Below are positions 9,226-18,500 of a DNA stretch of 64,000 bases, piece after piece. A model generated the notes under the pieces. That model made no database searches and had not been told where the DNA came from. It worked only from the letters and a program-made list of their open reading frames with translations. A program made the position numbers and the translations under genes. Numbering within the stretch: the stretch's first letter is position 1; every line of letters begins with the position of its first letter. Origin of the DNA: JAAZNO01 sp964508025 (GTDB lineage Bacteria; Chloroflexota; Anaerolineae; B4-G1; SLSP01); NCBI GenBank assembly GCA_964508025.1, contig CAZDSF010000012.1:1-64000 (forward strand), in the 5' to 3' direction.

Positions 9226-9411
9226 ATGACCAAGAAATCGGAATCTGAGAATCAAGCCGTCAAAATGCAGAAGTTACGCCGCGCTGTGGTACGCATTCGC
9301 CGCGTCCAGGCCCCCAAAGACCAATCGGCCGAGCGGCGCTCCTGGTTCAAGCGCGTCCTGGAGCGCTTGGGCCTGGGCGGCAACATGGGCGAAGACGACA
9401 AGTCGGGCTAA
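9226..9411 (+). CDS. Small basic hypothetical protein, 61 residues
   Basis: This short ORF starts 9 bp after the response regulator, with an AAAGGGG ribosome binding site at a good distance. The product is strongly basic in the middle (QKLRRAVVRIRRVQ) and ends in an acidic tail, with no membrane helix or cysteine. I do not recognise a family. The close spacing and good start site suggest it belongs to the two-component operon. Confidence 0.5.
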   Translation: MTKKSESENQAVKMQKLRRAVVRIRRVQAPKDQSAERRSWFKRVLERLGLGGNMGEDDKSG

Positions 9412-9495
9412 TACGCAACGCGGCGCAAACGCGGGCACAGCGGCTAAGTCAATCCTGGCAACGCCGTGAGTGCCAGAGACGCATCAAAGAAGGTT

Positions 9496-9531
9496 CAAAA
9501 ATCACGACGCACTGTAACAGTGCGTCGTGAT
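9496..9531 (-). terminator. Intrinsic terminator of the FPETGH-repeat gene
   Basis: A perfect 14-bp stem (9501-9514 with 9518-9531) and a 3-nt loop are followed, on the minus strand, by TTTTTGAACC. The T-run is only on the minus side, so it serves the gene ending at 9561, although the hairpin could also slow plus-strand readthrough after 9411. Confidence 0.8.
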
Positions 9532-9560
9532 CTATACAAGCCTTCAACGATCAGATAGCT

Positions 9561-10574
9561 CTACCACCACAAAAGAAACACGCCCTCCGCTACCGTCTGT
9601 AGTGTGCCAAAGGTCACCGTCGCGCGTGCAAAGACCTGTTCGCCATTCCTCCCGCCGGAAATTGGCACAGACACCCTCACAAAACCGCGTGCATCCGTTA
9701 ACAACACCGGACTTTCCCCCAGTACGGTCCCCGCCGCATTCGTCAACCGCACCCGCACCTGCGCATTGGGACGGGGCTGGCCGCTGGTATCATTGACAAG
9801 CACGGAAACCACCTGGTTGTTCTGCTGCCCTAGCACCGAAAAACGGAGGGACATGGATGCCTGCAAGCCCCCGACCGTCACGGCAGGAGGCGGCAGAGGA
9901 GCAGAAGGCGCAGCTGGCGTCGTAGGCCCGCCTGCCTGAGGGTTGGCAACGGGGCGCAACGCCTCCGGAGGAATGCGCTCACGGTAGGCATTCAGATACA
10001 GCTCACCGAGATTGCCAATCTGCACGGGCGCTGCCCGATTCTCTGGGTACCACTCCATCTTGAGACGTTGAAAGTATTGCACGATGCGCCCATCCTCGAA
10101 AAACATCTCGGTGATGGGATACCCAAAGACATCAATGCCGCCCTGCGCTCTGAAGAAATCGAGGAAAGCGAAAGAGACAATGTGTCCCGTCTCGGGGAAA
10201 TAGTGCCGCGAGCGCGAATTGAACGCCGGCGGCGGAACCCGTGGACGCTCAAATTTCAGATCCACACCCAACAGGCCCAACTGTACCCGATAAGGCTCAG
10301 GATTATGGGGATGCGATTCAAAACGCGCATTTTGGAAATACTGCACCACGAGGCCGTTTTCGATGAAAGGCTCGGTCAACGGATAACCAAAGATATCCAA
10401 GCCACCACGGGCATCGAAATATTCCAGGAACTCGCCACGGACAACATGCCCCGTCTCAGGGAAAAAACGCAGCTGCCCACCCGTCTGAGCCAGGCCGCCA
10501 GGCGCCCAACCGAGGTTCACCATGATCACCAGGGCAAGCCCTAGTCCAAGTTTTTTGATCCATCCGCCTGACAT
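9561..10574 (-). CDS. Secreted protein with two FPETGH/FGYP repeats and C-terminal Ig-like domain
   Basis: This 337-residue protein starts at the ATG at 10574 (MSGGWIKKLGLGLALVIM), which has AGGTGA upstream and opens a clean signal peptide. The frame continues upstream without a convincing start. Two copies of a roughly 90-residue module follow. Each opens with FPETGH, contains GG(L/I)D(I/V)FGYP(L/I)TE(P/M)F, and ends in a VQYFQ..(R/K)(F/M)E segment. These resemble LGFP-like surface repeats common in Chloroflexota secreted proteins. A proline/alanine linker leads to a beta-rich domain of about 95 residues with Big/CNA-like character (GQPRPNAQVRVRLTNAAG). It is likely exported and surface associated; the ligand is unknown. 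Confidence 0.8.
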   Translation of the reverse strand: MSGGWIKKLGLGLALVIMVNLGWAPGGLAQTGGQLRFFPETGHVVRGEFLEYFDARGGLDIFGYPLTEPFIENGLVVQYFQNARFESHPHNPEPYRVQLGLLGVDLKFERPRVPPPAFNSRSRHYFPETGHIVSFAFLDFFRAQGGIDVFGYPITEMFFEDGRIVQYFQRLKMEWYPENRAAPVQIGNLGELYLNAYRERIPPEALRPVANPQAGGPTTPAAPSAPLPPPAVTVGGLQASMSLRFSVLGQQNNQVVSVLVNDTSGQPRPNAQVRVRLTNAAGTVLGESPVLLTDARGFVRVSVPISGGRNGEQVFARATVTFGTLQTVAEGVFLLWW

Positions 10575-10790
10575 GATTTCACCTGCTTGCCGTGATCTCG
10601 CCCACACTGCACGTACCCGCATCTCGAAATCCCTAAGTAGATCCATTGCGCCACCTGCACGGGATGTTGCAGCGACCTGCAACGATTCGCGCACACCAAT
10701 ATTGTACATCAGAAATGCAGGTAACGCAATCAAACCCAAGTCCTACAAGTCGCCAGGAATGCCAGAATCCCAAATTGTTTCCTCGGCAGC

Positions 10791-10819
10791 TGTGCAGGAC
10801 TCGAATTTGAGCCTATAAT
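10791..10819 (+). promoter_or_regulatory. Candidate promoter of the multi-PAS kinase gene
   Basis: TATAAT at 10814-10819 is a perfect -10 element. The -35 at 10791-10796 (TGTGCA, 17-bp spacer) is weak. The start codon at 10871 follows after a leader of about 45 nt with a GGAGGG ribosome binding site. Confidence 0.5.
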
Positions 10820-10870
10820 GGGCAAATGGCAATCGCAAGGTGATGGTCAATTTCCAGGCGGAGGGAAACC

Positions 10871-13800
10871 ATGACGACGCCAGCAACACATGAAACGATG
10901 AGCAACGCCGAATGGCTTGCAGAACGGGAAACACTGCAGCAGCGCATCGCGGAACTGGAAGCGCAACTGATACAGACGGAGAACAGCGCAGAACAGCAAT
11001 TGCGTTTCACAGAAGCTCTGTTGGCGGCCATCCCCACGCCGGTCTTCTTCAAAGATACACAGGGACGGTACATCGGCTGTAACAACGCCTTCACCGAGCA
11101 GATGGGCGTCACGGCTGAGGAGATTCAGGGGAAAACCGTCTTCGAACTCTGGCCCAGCGAGCACGCCGAGGTTTATCATCAGAAAGATCTCGAATTGCTG
11201 CGCCAGCCCCAACGTCAGATTTATGAATTCATGCTGCGTGACAAAAACGGGCAGATGCGCAATGTGGTGTACGCCAAAGGCGTATTCTACGATACGACGG
11301 GCAAACCGGCAGGATTGGTTGGCGCGTATGTGGATATTAGCGAGCGTAAGCAGGCCGAAGACGCCCTACGCGAGAGTGAGGCGCGGCATCGGGCAGTGTT
11401 CGAGGGCAGCCCTCACGGAATCCTGATAGCAGACCGAGATACTCAGGCGTTCCTGTATGCGAATCCTAGCATCTGCCGCATGTTGGGGTATACCGAAGAT
11501 GCCCTGTTGCAACTCAGCGTGCCCGATATTCATCCTGCCGAAGCTCTCCCCCAGGTACAGCAAGCATTTGCCGCCATGGCGCGCGGTGAAAAGACGATGA
11601 CGGGCGCACTGCCTTTCTTGCGCCGGGATGGGAGTCTCTTCTTTGCTGAAGTGGGGGCAGCGCAACTGCACATTGATGGACGCGATTGTCTGGTGGGATT
11701 CTTCACGGATGTTTCCGACCGGCTGCAAGCAGAGGAGGCGCTGGTTCAGCAACGCATGTTGCTGCGCACGGTGATTGATCATCTGCCCGACGCCATCTAC
11801 GTGAAAGACCTGGCGTTGCGCAAACTACTGGCAAACCATGCCGACCTGCAAAACATGGGACTTGAGGACGAAGCCGCCGCATTGGGAAAAACCGATTTCG
11901 ATGTTTTTCCGCCCCCCATAGCCGCGCAGTTCACGCGCGATGACCGCGCCGTACTGGAAAGCGGCGTCCCCATCCTGGATCGTGAGGAACGCTTGATGCG
12001 CCCTTCCGGTGAAGAGCGCTGGCTAAGCACCTCCAAGATGCCGCTGCGCGATGTACGGGGACAAATCGTTGGACTCATCGGCATCGGGCATGACATCACG
12101 GCGCGCAAACGGGCTGAGGATGCCTTGCGCGAAAGTCAGGCCATGCTCAATCTGGTGCTCGATACGATTCCGCAGGCAGTATTCTGGAAAGATCGTGATG
12201 GTTACTACCTCGGCTGCAACAAAACCTTTGCCCAAGCTGTCGGTTTGGAAGATCCCGCCGACATCATCGGCAAGACCGATTTCGACCTGCCCTGGTCGCG
12301 TGAGGAGGCCAACGCCTACCGCGCCGATGATCGTGAGGTGCTTGAGCGCCGGCGTATCAAGCGTCACATTATCGAGCCGCTGTCACAGGCGGATGGGACC
12401 CGCCTGTGGATTGATACCACCAAAGTTCCGCTGCTAGATGAGACGGGGCAGCCCTTCGCGGTATTGGGCGTGTACGAGGATGTCACGGGGCGCAAGCAAA
12501 TGGAAGAGTCGCTGCGAAAAAGCGAGGAGCGCAATCGCGCGATTGTTGCCGCACTGCCGGATTTTCTGTTCCAGATTGATGCGGACAATCGCTTCATTGA
12601 CTGTCACACGAGCGATCCCAACACGCTGCTCCTCCCGCCGGAGCAAGTCATCGGTCAACGTGCAGAGGATATCCTCCCGCCAGCGTTGGTCGCACTCACA
12701 GCAGAAAAAGTACAGCAAACGTTGCGCACTGGGGAGATGCAGATCTATGACTACGAGTTAGAGGTTCACGGCGAGGAACGTTACTTCGAGACGCGCATGA
12801 CGGTCAGCGGCCCGCAGTCGGTGTTGGCGCTGGTGCGCGACATTACCCGCAACAAGAAAGCTGAAGCCGACTTGCAAGAAAGCGAGGCGAGGTACCGGCA
12901 ACTGTTCGATCACGCGCCGGCAGGCATCTACGAGATTGACCTGTTGCACAATCGCATTCTCAGCGTCAACGAAATCGCCTATCGCTATCTGGGCTACACC
13001 CGCGAAGAATTTCTGCAGATGGAGCCTCTGGAGCTGCTAACGCCCGATAGTCGGGACCTGTTTCTTGAGCGAATGCGTCAATACGCCGAGGGTGCAACAC
13101 CAGCGGAGCAGGTGGAATGCGAGCTGGTAGGGAAGCAGGGCCAACATCTGTGGGTCTTGCTCACCGTGCGCTACAAACTGAAAGATGGACGTCCTGTTAG
13201 TGCGTCAGTAGTAGTGCATGACATCAGCGAGCGCCGGCAGATGGAAGCCGCTTTACGCCAGGAGCGCGATCTTTCGCGGGCGCTGGCCGAAGCCGCGGCG
13301 CTCATCAATCGCACCCTCGACCCGAACGCAGTGCTTGATCTGCTTCTGGAACAAATCAGCCAGATCGTGCCCAATGACGCCGCCAACATCATGCTCATCG
13401 AAGCCGAGGGCCGCGTGCATGTGGCCCGTCAACGCCGCTACAGGCAGTTCGAGACGGCCGCCGCAGCCCCCTCCCCGGTCTATGAACTGGATCAAGTTCC
13501 AACGTTGCGGCGGATGGCGCGCACGTCTGAACCGTTGGTCATTGCCGACACCGTCGCCGATCCAGATTGGGTCGGTTCACCAGAGCAAGCGTGGTTACGC
13601 TCTTATGTGGGCGCGCCTATCTGCGCGCGCGGTGCGCCGGTCGGTTTTCTCAATCTCAACAGCGCAACGCCGGGTTTCTTCACGCCGCTGCACGCAGAGA
13701 TTCTGCGCATCTTTGCCGACCACGCCGCCGTCGCGCTGGAGAATGCGCGGCTCTACGATGCCGCGCGCCAGGAGCTTCGGGCGCGCGAACAGGCAGAGGC

Positions 13801-15319
13801 GGCGCTGCGGGAACGCGAAGCTTTCTTCCACGCCCTGTTTGAGCAAGCCAGCGACGCAATCTTCATTGAGAATACTGAAGATAGGATTCTCGACGCCAAT
13901 CACCGGGCGTGCGAACTGTTTGGGTACAGCCGTGAGGAACTGCTGCAACTGACCGTCCCAGATCTACAAGCGCCCGAGCACCGGGCAATACGCGGGCAAG
14001 CTATCAAAACCGAGCTTGCCAAATACCACGGACTCCCCTTCGAGGGACTCCATCTCACCAAAGATGGGCGGCGCATCCCGGTCGAGATCACCACCACCAG
14101 CCTGAGAATCGGCGCGGGCGATTTGGCGCTATCCATCATCCGCGATATTACCGACCGCAAGGCGATGGAGACCCAACTGCGCCGCCAGGAACAGCTAGCC
14201 GCAATCGGCCAACTGGCTGCCGGCATCGCCCACGATTTCCGCAACCTGCTCACGACCATCATCCTCTACGCGCATCTGGGGCAACGCCGGCCCGACCTGC
14301 CCCCGACAGTGGCGCAACACCTGCAAACCATCATCGGCGAAGCGCACAAAGCCACCGACCTGATCCAACAAATCCTGGATTTTGGCCGTCGTACCGAGCT
14401 GGATCGCCGCCCCCTGGATCTGGTCGCCTTCGTGGAGAACGTGGTCACAGTGCTACAACGCACGCTGCCGGAGCACATCGCCATCATGCTCGATATTGCG
14501 CCGGGAGAACACATCATCGAAGGCGATGCGGGGCGCTTGCAACAAGCCCTGATGAATCTGGCGCTCAACGCCCGCGACGCCATGCCGGATGGCGGCACGC
14601 TATGTATCGGCGTCAAACAGCTGGTTATCGAGCCAGGAGGACAGCCGCCGCTACCCGAAATGGCGCAGGCGCCCACGCCCTCAACCTGGATTCATCTAAG
14701 CGTCTCGGATACGGGAATGGGTATGACCGAGAAAGTTCGCGCGCACCTGTTCCAACCGTTCTTCACCACCAAAGAGGAAGGCAAAGGTACCGGCCTGGGG
14801 CTGGCGCAGGTCTACGGCATTGTGCAGCTCCACGCCGGCCACATTGGGGTGACAACGGCGATAGGACAGGGCACAACGTTCCATATCTACCTGCCGGCAA
14901 CCACCATCGCATCAGAGGACGAGAGTGCCAGCAAAGCGGCAACCCCGTTGGGGCGCGGAGAGACGCTCCTGTTAGTAGAAGACAATCCGCACTTGCGCGA
15001 AGCGGGCGAGAGTATTCTAACCGCCCTGGGGTATCACGTGCTCACAGCGGCAAACGGACGGGAAGCGCTGGCAATTTACCAGGCAGAGGATGCCATCGCC
15101 CTCCTCATCACCGATCTGGTGATGCCTGAGCTGGGAGGAAAGGCGTTGCTACAAATCCTACGTGAACACACCCCCAACCTAAAAGCGTTAGTGGTGACCG
15201 GTTATACCACCACGGAGGATACAGAGGCGTTGCGGTCTACCGGCTTCCTGGAGATCATCCGCAAGCCCTTCGATGCTGAGACGCTGGCAGAAGCGGTGCG
15301 GCGCGCTCTGGATACGTAA
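10871..15319 (+). CDS. Hybrid sensor histidine kinase with seven PAS domains, GAF, HisKA, HATPase and receiver
   Basis: This large soluble sensor of 1482 residues has no membrane helix, so it should sense cytoplasmic signals. After a 40-residue coiled coil come PAS-type domains at roughly 45-160, 170-290, 295-415, 420-545, 550-665 and 670-795. A GAF domain follows (about 805-970), then a seventh PAS (about 980-1095). Many PAS units end in an ISERK/ITRNK-type PAC segment. The kinase core has phospho-histidine H1121 (AHDFRNLLTT) and ATP-binding boxes including GTGLGLAQVYGIV. A C-terminal receiver (about 1355-1480) has D1415 (LLITDLVMPELGG). It stands alone, with no adjacent output regulator or phosphotransfer protein. 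Confidence 0.94.
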   Translation: MTTPATHETMSNAEWLAERETLQQRIAELEAQLIQTENSAEQQLRFTEALLAAIPTPVFFKDTQGRYIGCNNAFTEQMGVTAEEIQGKTVFELWPSEHAEVYHQKDLELLRQPQRQIYEFMLRDKNGQMRNVVYAKGVFYDTTGKPAGLVGAYVDISERKQAEDALRESEARHRAVFEGSPHGILIADRDTQAFLYANPSICRMLGYTEDALLQLSVPDIHPAEALPQVQQAFAAMARGEKTMTGALPFLRRDGSLFFAEVGAAQLHIDGRDCLVGFFTDVSDRLQAEEALVQQRMLLRTVIDHLPDAIYVKDLALRKLLANHADLQNMGLEDEAAALGKTDFDVFPPPIAAQFTRDDRAVLESGVPILDREERLMRPSGEERWLSTSKMPLRDVRGQIVGLIGIGHDITARKRAEDALRESQAMLNLVLDTIPQAVFWKDRDGYYLGCNKTFAQAVGLEDPADIIGKTDFDLPWSREEANAYRADDREVLERRRIKRHIIEPLSQADGTRLWIDTTKVPLLDETGQPFAVLGVYEDVTGRKQMEESLRKSEERNRAIVAALPDFLFQIDADNRFIDCHTSDPNTLLLPPEQVIGQRAEDILPPALVALTAEKVQQTLRTGEMQIYDYELEVHGEERYFETRMTVSGPQSVLALVRDITRNKKAEADLQESEARYRQLFDHAPAGIYEIDLLHNRILSVNEIAYRYLGYTREEFLQMEPLELLTPDSRDLFLERMRQYAEGATPAEQVECELVGKQGQHLWVLLTVRYKLKDGRPVSASVVVHDISERRQMEAALRQERDLSRALAEAAALINRTLDPNAVLDLLLEQISQIVPNDAANIMLIEAEGRVHVARQRRYRQFETAAAAPSPVYELDQVPTLRRMARTSEPLVIADTVADPDWVGSPEQAWLRSYVGAPICARGAPVGFLNLNSATPGFFTPLHAEILRIFADHAAVALENARLYDAARQELRAREQAEAALREREAFFHALFEQASDAIFIENTEDRILDANHRACELFGYSREELLQLTVPDLQAPEHRAIRGQAIKTELAKYHGLPFEGLHLTKDGRRIPVEITTTSLRIGAGDLALSIIRDITDRKAMETQLRRQEQLAAIGQLAAGIAHDFRNLLTTIILYAHLGQRRPDLPPTVAQHLQTIIGEAHKATDLIQQILDFGRRTELDRRPLDLVAFVENVVTVLQRTLPEHIAIMLDIAPGEHIIEGDAGRLQQALMNLALNARDAMPDGGTLCIGVKQLVIEPGGQPPLPEMAQAPTPSTWIHLSVSDTGMGMTEKVRAHLFQPFFTTKEEGKGTGLGLAQVYGIVQLHAGHIGVTTAIGQGTTFHIYLPATTIASEDESASKAATPLGRGETLLLVEDNPHLREAGESILTALGYHVLTAANGREALAIYQAEDAIALLITDLVMPELGGKALLQILREHTPNLKALVVTGYTTTEDTEALRSTGFLEIIRKPFDAETLAEAVRRALDT

Positions 15320-15361
15320 GCGGCTTACATTATCAACGCTTGTGGTCATGGAAGATGACGC

Positions 15362-16162
15362 TCATGCCTCTTCCTCGGGCGGCTGCGTCCGCAAAAGATA
15401 AATCATCTGGAGCCACTCTTCCGGCGGGCGCTGGGATACGCGCTCTAACGAAACGCCCATGGATTGAAAGGCCCGCACCACCAGCTGCTGCCCAATGGCG
15501 CGCGAATTGCCGAGCTCGAATTGCCGAGAGAGGAAGTCGCGCACCAGCTGCATCTCTGCATCGCTCAAACGTTCGACGGGCAACGCCTCCGCGCGCGCCG
15601 GCCCCTGCAAGCGACTCGGCGCAAAAGGGCTGCGGGTCAACGTGTGGAGCGTCAAATCCTGCGCTTGATCCAGAACGACCAGCGTGCCTGCCGCAAAATC
15701 GCCCAGACGGCGAGACTGGGGATCCAAAAACATCACGATCACCCCGATGCCGTAAGAGAAGGGCAGAAAGTCCACCAAACGCACCACGTTACGGATGATG
15801 GCTTCGGTCAGGCCGATAGGAGTGCCATCGAGACGCACAACCTGCAACTTCACCCAGCGCTTACCCAAGGTCCGCCCGTTCCAAAGCGTCTCGAAAAGCA
15901 CATAATAGCCCCACAGAATCAGAAAACTCATGAGGACCAGAAACGCCAGGCTCCAGGTGGCAGCAATGTCGCCAAGCCCCAGCGTAAAGCGCGTCAGATT
16001 GATGCTGCCGAGCACCACAGCATACAACACGCCCAGGGTCAAAACGATGATCAGGGAATCCACCAGGGCCGCGATGAAACGCGAACCCAGACCGGCAATC
16101 TCATAATTGAACGCGACATTTTCAGGCGTATCAATATTCACATAGGCTTCATCGAAAGACAT
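15362..16162 (-). CDS. RDD family membrane protein
   Basis: The N-terminal RDD domain (about residues 18-155) opens with GLGSRFIAALVDSLIIVL, the signature arginine and aspartate in helix 1. It has about four hydrophobic segments and the characteristic NGRTLGKRWVKLQVV. The remaining 110 residues are a soluble tail rich in charged helices that I do not recognise. RDD proteins are poorly defined membrane proteins; some have been linked to ion exchange. Divergent from the SpoIIM-family gene and in a neighbourhood with DUF58/MoxR genes, a recurring grouping in Chloroflexota and Actinobacteria that suggests a shared envelope function. Confidence 0.88.
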   Translation of the reverse strand: MSFDEAYVNIDTPENVAFNYEIAGLGSRFIAALVDSLIIVLTLGVLYAVVLGSINLTRFTLGLGDIAATWSLAFLVLMSFLILWGYYVLFETLWNGRTLGKRWVKLQVVRLDGTPIGLTEAIIRNVVRLVDFLPFSYGIGVIVMFLDPQSRRLGDFAAGTLVVLDQAQDLTLHTLTRSPFAPSRLQGPARAEALPVERLSDAEMQLVRDFLSRQFELGNSRAIGQQLVVRAFQSMGVSLERVSQRPPEEWLQMIYLLRTQPPEEEA

Positions 16163-16230
16163 GGCGGCTCACTTCCACACTGGTCTCACTGGGCAGTTCA
16201 AGTATAATCGGATTGTGGGATTACAACAAG

Positions 16231-17223
16231 ATGAATGCCGACCAATTCCGCAAATCACGCCAAGCCGAATGGCAGGCCCTCTCGAACCTGGCAATCCGGG
16301 GCCAAAAGGGCTTGCGCCAGCTCGCGCCAGAAGATATAACGCGCCTGGGACAGCTGTACCGCGCGGCCACCTCCGATCTGGCGTTGGCGCAACGGGACTT
16401 CCCACGCCATCCCGTGACCGCGTACCTCAACCAGTTGGTCGGTCAGGCGCACGCCGTCATCTACCAGAGTGAACCGTTGGCCCTTTCACGTCTGAGACGC
16501 TTCATCACAACCGGCTTTCCCCGCGCCTACCGTGACGCGCTGCCCTTCGTCCTGGCGGCGGCGCTGCTCTTTCTGCTGCCCGCCCTCGCTGCGGGGCTTA
16601 GCGCCGCGCTAGAACCCACATCCGCGCGGTGGTTACTGCCGGCGTCAGCGCAATCGCTGCTGCAAACCATTGCCAAAGGGGAATTGTGGACCGACATTCC
16701 CATCCATGAACGCCCCTACGCCTCTGCCTTCATCATGACCAACAACATTCGAGTCAGCTTCCTCGCTTTTGGCGGGGGCATGTTAGCAGGCGCGCTCACC
16801 ATCTGGACGATGATCTTCAATGGGCTGATCCTGGGCGGGTTGACCGGCGCGACCCTCCACTACGGCATCGGCTTCGAGCTGTGGACCTTCGTCATCGGCC
16901 ACGGCATGATCGAATTGACCGTCATCATCATCTCCGGCGGGGCAGGGCTGATGCTGGGATGGGCTATGCTACGACCAGGGTGGCTGCGTCGCCGCGATGC
17001 GCTGATGGTAGCCGGGCGGCGCGCCGTGCGCCTGCTGGCAGGCTGCGTGCCGCTGCTGGTGATAGCCGGGCTGATTGAGGGTTTCATATCGCCGGCTGAG
17101 AATCTGCCCTGGGGCGTGAAATGGGCCGTGGGCCTGGGAACGGGCCTGGCATTGCACCTCTACCTGCTCCGCGCCGGCAGGCAACAACCTCACAGCAACG
17201 TCCGGCCCTTGAGCTCCAGATAG
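16231..17223 (+). CDS. Stage II sporulation protein M (DUF95) family membrane protein
   Basis: This 330-residue integral membrane protein starts at the ATG at 16231 (MNADQFRKSRQAEW); an in-frame TTG lies at 16213. A TATAAT at 16203-16208 suggests a very short leader. The soluble N-terminus (about 100 residues, with LGQLYRAATSDLALAQRDFP) is followed by about five or six helices and the NNIRVSFLAFGGG motif typical of the family. In non-sporulating bacteria this family often accompanies RDD, DUF58 and MoxR genes. A sporulation role should not be assumed. It converges on and overlaps the DUF58 gene by 34 bp. Confidence 0.88.
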   Translation: MNADQFRKSRQAEWQALSNLAIRGQKGLRQLAPEDITRLGQLYRAATSDLALAQRDFPRHPVTAYLNQLVGQAHAVIYQSEPLALSRLRRFITTGFPRAYRDALPFVLAAALLFLLPALAAGLSAALEPTSARWLLPASAQSLLQTIAKGELWTDIPIHERPYASAFIMTNNIRVSFLAFGGGMLAGALTIWTMIFNGLILGGLTGATLHYGIGFELWTFVIGHGMIELTVIIISGGAGLMLGWAMLRPGWLRRRDALMVAGRRAVRLLAGCVPLLVIAGLIEGFISPAENLPWGVKWAVGLGTGLALHLYLLRAGRQQPHSNVRPLSSR

Positions 17224-18500
17224 CGGTTGATCACCGCGATAGAGAGCTGATTCGCCGGCACATCGAGGGTGAGCACGCCCCGCCGGCGTAGCGAATCGAG
17301 AAGCAGCTGCCGTTCCTCCAACAGCCGTGACGCGGCGCCCCGTTGATAGACGCCGAGAGAATCCTGCGGCAACGCCTGCGCCGCCGCGTGAATATCGGGA
17401 TCGCTAATGGTGACGACCAGGGGCAGGCTGCGCCGCGCCAACACGCCCACGTGGTTGATCAGCGCTTGCAAGCTCTGTCCGCTGCTCAAATCCGTGAAGA
17501 TCACCACCAGCGCCCGGCGATGCTGCTTGAGCGCCAGATAACTCAGCGCGCGCCGATAATCCGGCTCGACCGGCTGCGCCTCAACCGCGTACAGCGCCTC
17601 CAACAAGCGATAAAACTGCCCCCGTCCCGGCTGCGGCGCGATGAACTGGCTCACGTCATCGGCAAAGGTCAACAGCCCCACTTTGTCGCCTTTGCTCGTC
17701 GCCACATAGCCCAACAACAGCACCGCGTTGATGACATAATCCAGTTTTGCCAGCTCCGCCACAGGACTTTGCATCATGCGCCCAATATCGAGCATAGCAA
17801 TTACGTTCTGGCTGCGCTCCGTCTGGTATTCAATGGTGACAGGACGGTTACGCCGCGCCGTAGCCTTCCAATCAATGCGGCGAAACTCGTCATCAGGAGA
17901 GTACTCCCGCAGGCGCTCGAATTCCGTTCCCTCGCCGAACATACGGCTGTGGCGCAAGCCCAACTCCTGCAAACGATTGCGCCGCAACAGCAGATCATAG
18001 CGGCTCACATCGAGCAGATTGGGATAGACCTTGACCTGCTCTGCTGCCGGGTATCGCGCCTGACGCCGCACCAACCCCAGCGGCCCATCCCAACGCAAAT
18101 TGAGCGCATCAAACTGATAATTGCCGCGCTGCAAGGGGCGAACGTGATACTCGCCCTGCCAACGCCCGTGAGGCCCAACCGCACCTTCATGCACACGCAC
18201 GCTGAGGCGGAAAGCGTCAGGCGGCTCATCGCGCAACCAAAAGTGCGCGCTGCGCCGGGCGCGGTTGTACAGACTCAGCCGCACAACATTCTCCGCGCCA
18301 AGGCTGAGACGCGGCTCATGTTCGCGGGCCACAATGAAGCGGACAGGCGGCCCGGCAAGCCGCCAATCCGCCCAGAAAAGTCCCAGACAGACGACGACAT
18401 AGCCAAGCGCCACCCATTCCAGGGCCGGCGCCCAGGTCGCAGCGGCGATGATGGGCGCCGCCGCCAACAACAACAGCAGACCGCGTCGCGTAGGCAACAT
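17190..18500 (-). CDS. DUF58 domain-containing protein
   Basis: This 436-residue protein has two N-terminal membrane helices (about 8-45), a beta-rich region, and the DUF58 core near residues 195-250 with RRIDWKATARRNRPVTIEY. A von Willebrand-like segment follows in which a metal-site-like DIGRMM replaces the usual DxSxS. Such proteins are usually paired with MoxR AAA+ ATPases, as here, where the start overlaps the moxR-like stop by one base. The pair is thought to act in chaperone-like maturation of envelope or enzyme complexes; the client is unknown. Confidence 0.92.
   Translation of the reverse strand: MLPTRRGLLLLLAAAPIIAAATWAPALEWVALGYVVVCLGLFWADWRLAGPPVRFIVAREHEPRLSLGAENVVRLSLYNRARRSAHFWLRDEPPDAFRLSVRVHEGAVGPHGRWQGEYHVRPLQRGNYQFDALNLRWDGPLGLVRRQARYPAAEQVKVYPNLLDVSRYDLLLRRNRLQELGLRHSRMFGEGTEFERLREYSPDDEFRRIDWKATARRNRPVTIEYQTERSQNVIAMLDIGRMMQSPVAELAKLDYVINAVLLLGYVATSKGDKVGLLTFADDVSQFIAPQPGRGQFYRLLEALYAVEAQPVEPDYRRALSYLALKQHRRALVVIFTDLSSGQSLQALINHVGVLARRSLPLVVTISDPDIHAAAQALPQDSLGVYQRGAASRLLEERQLLLDSLRRRGVLTLDVPANQLSIAVINRYLELKGRTLL

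Noticed and set aside
16231..17223. Evidence for sporulation
   Set aside because: The SpoIIM-family name reflects homology only; no other sporulation genes are present and the neighbourhood fits a general envelope cluster.
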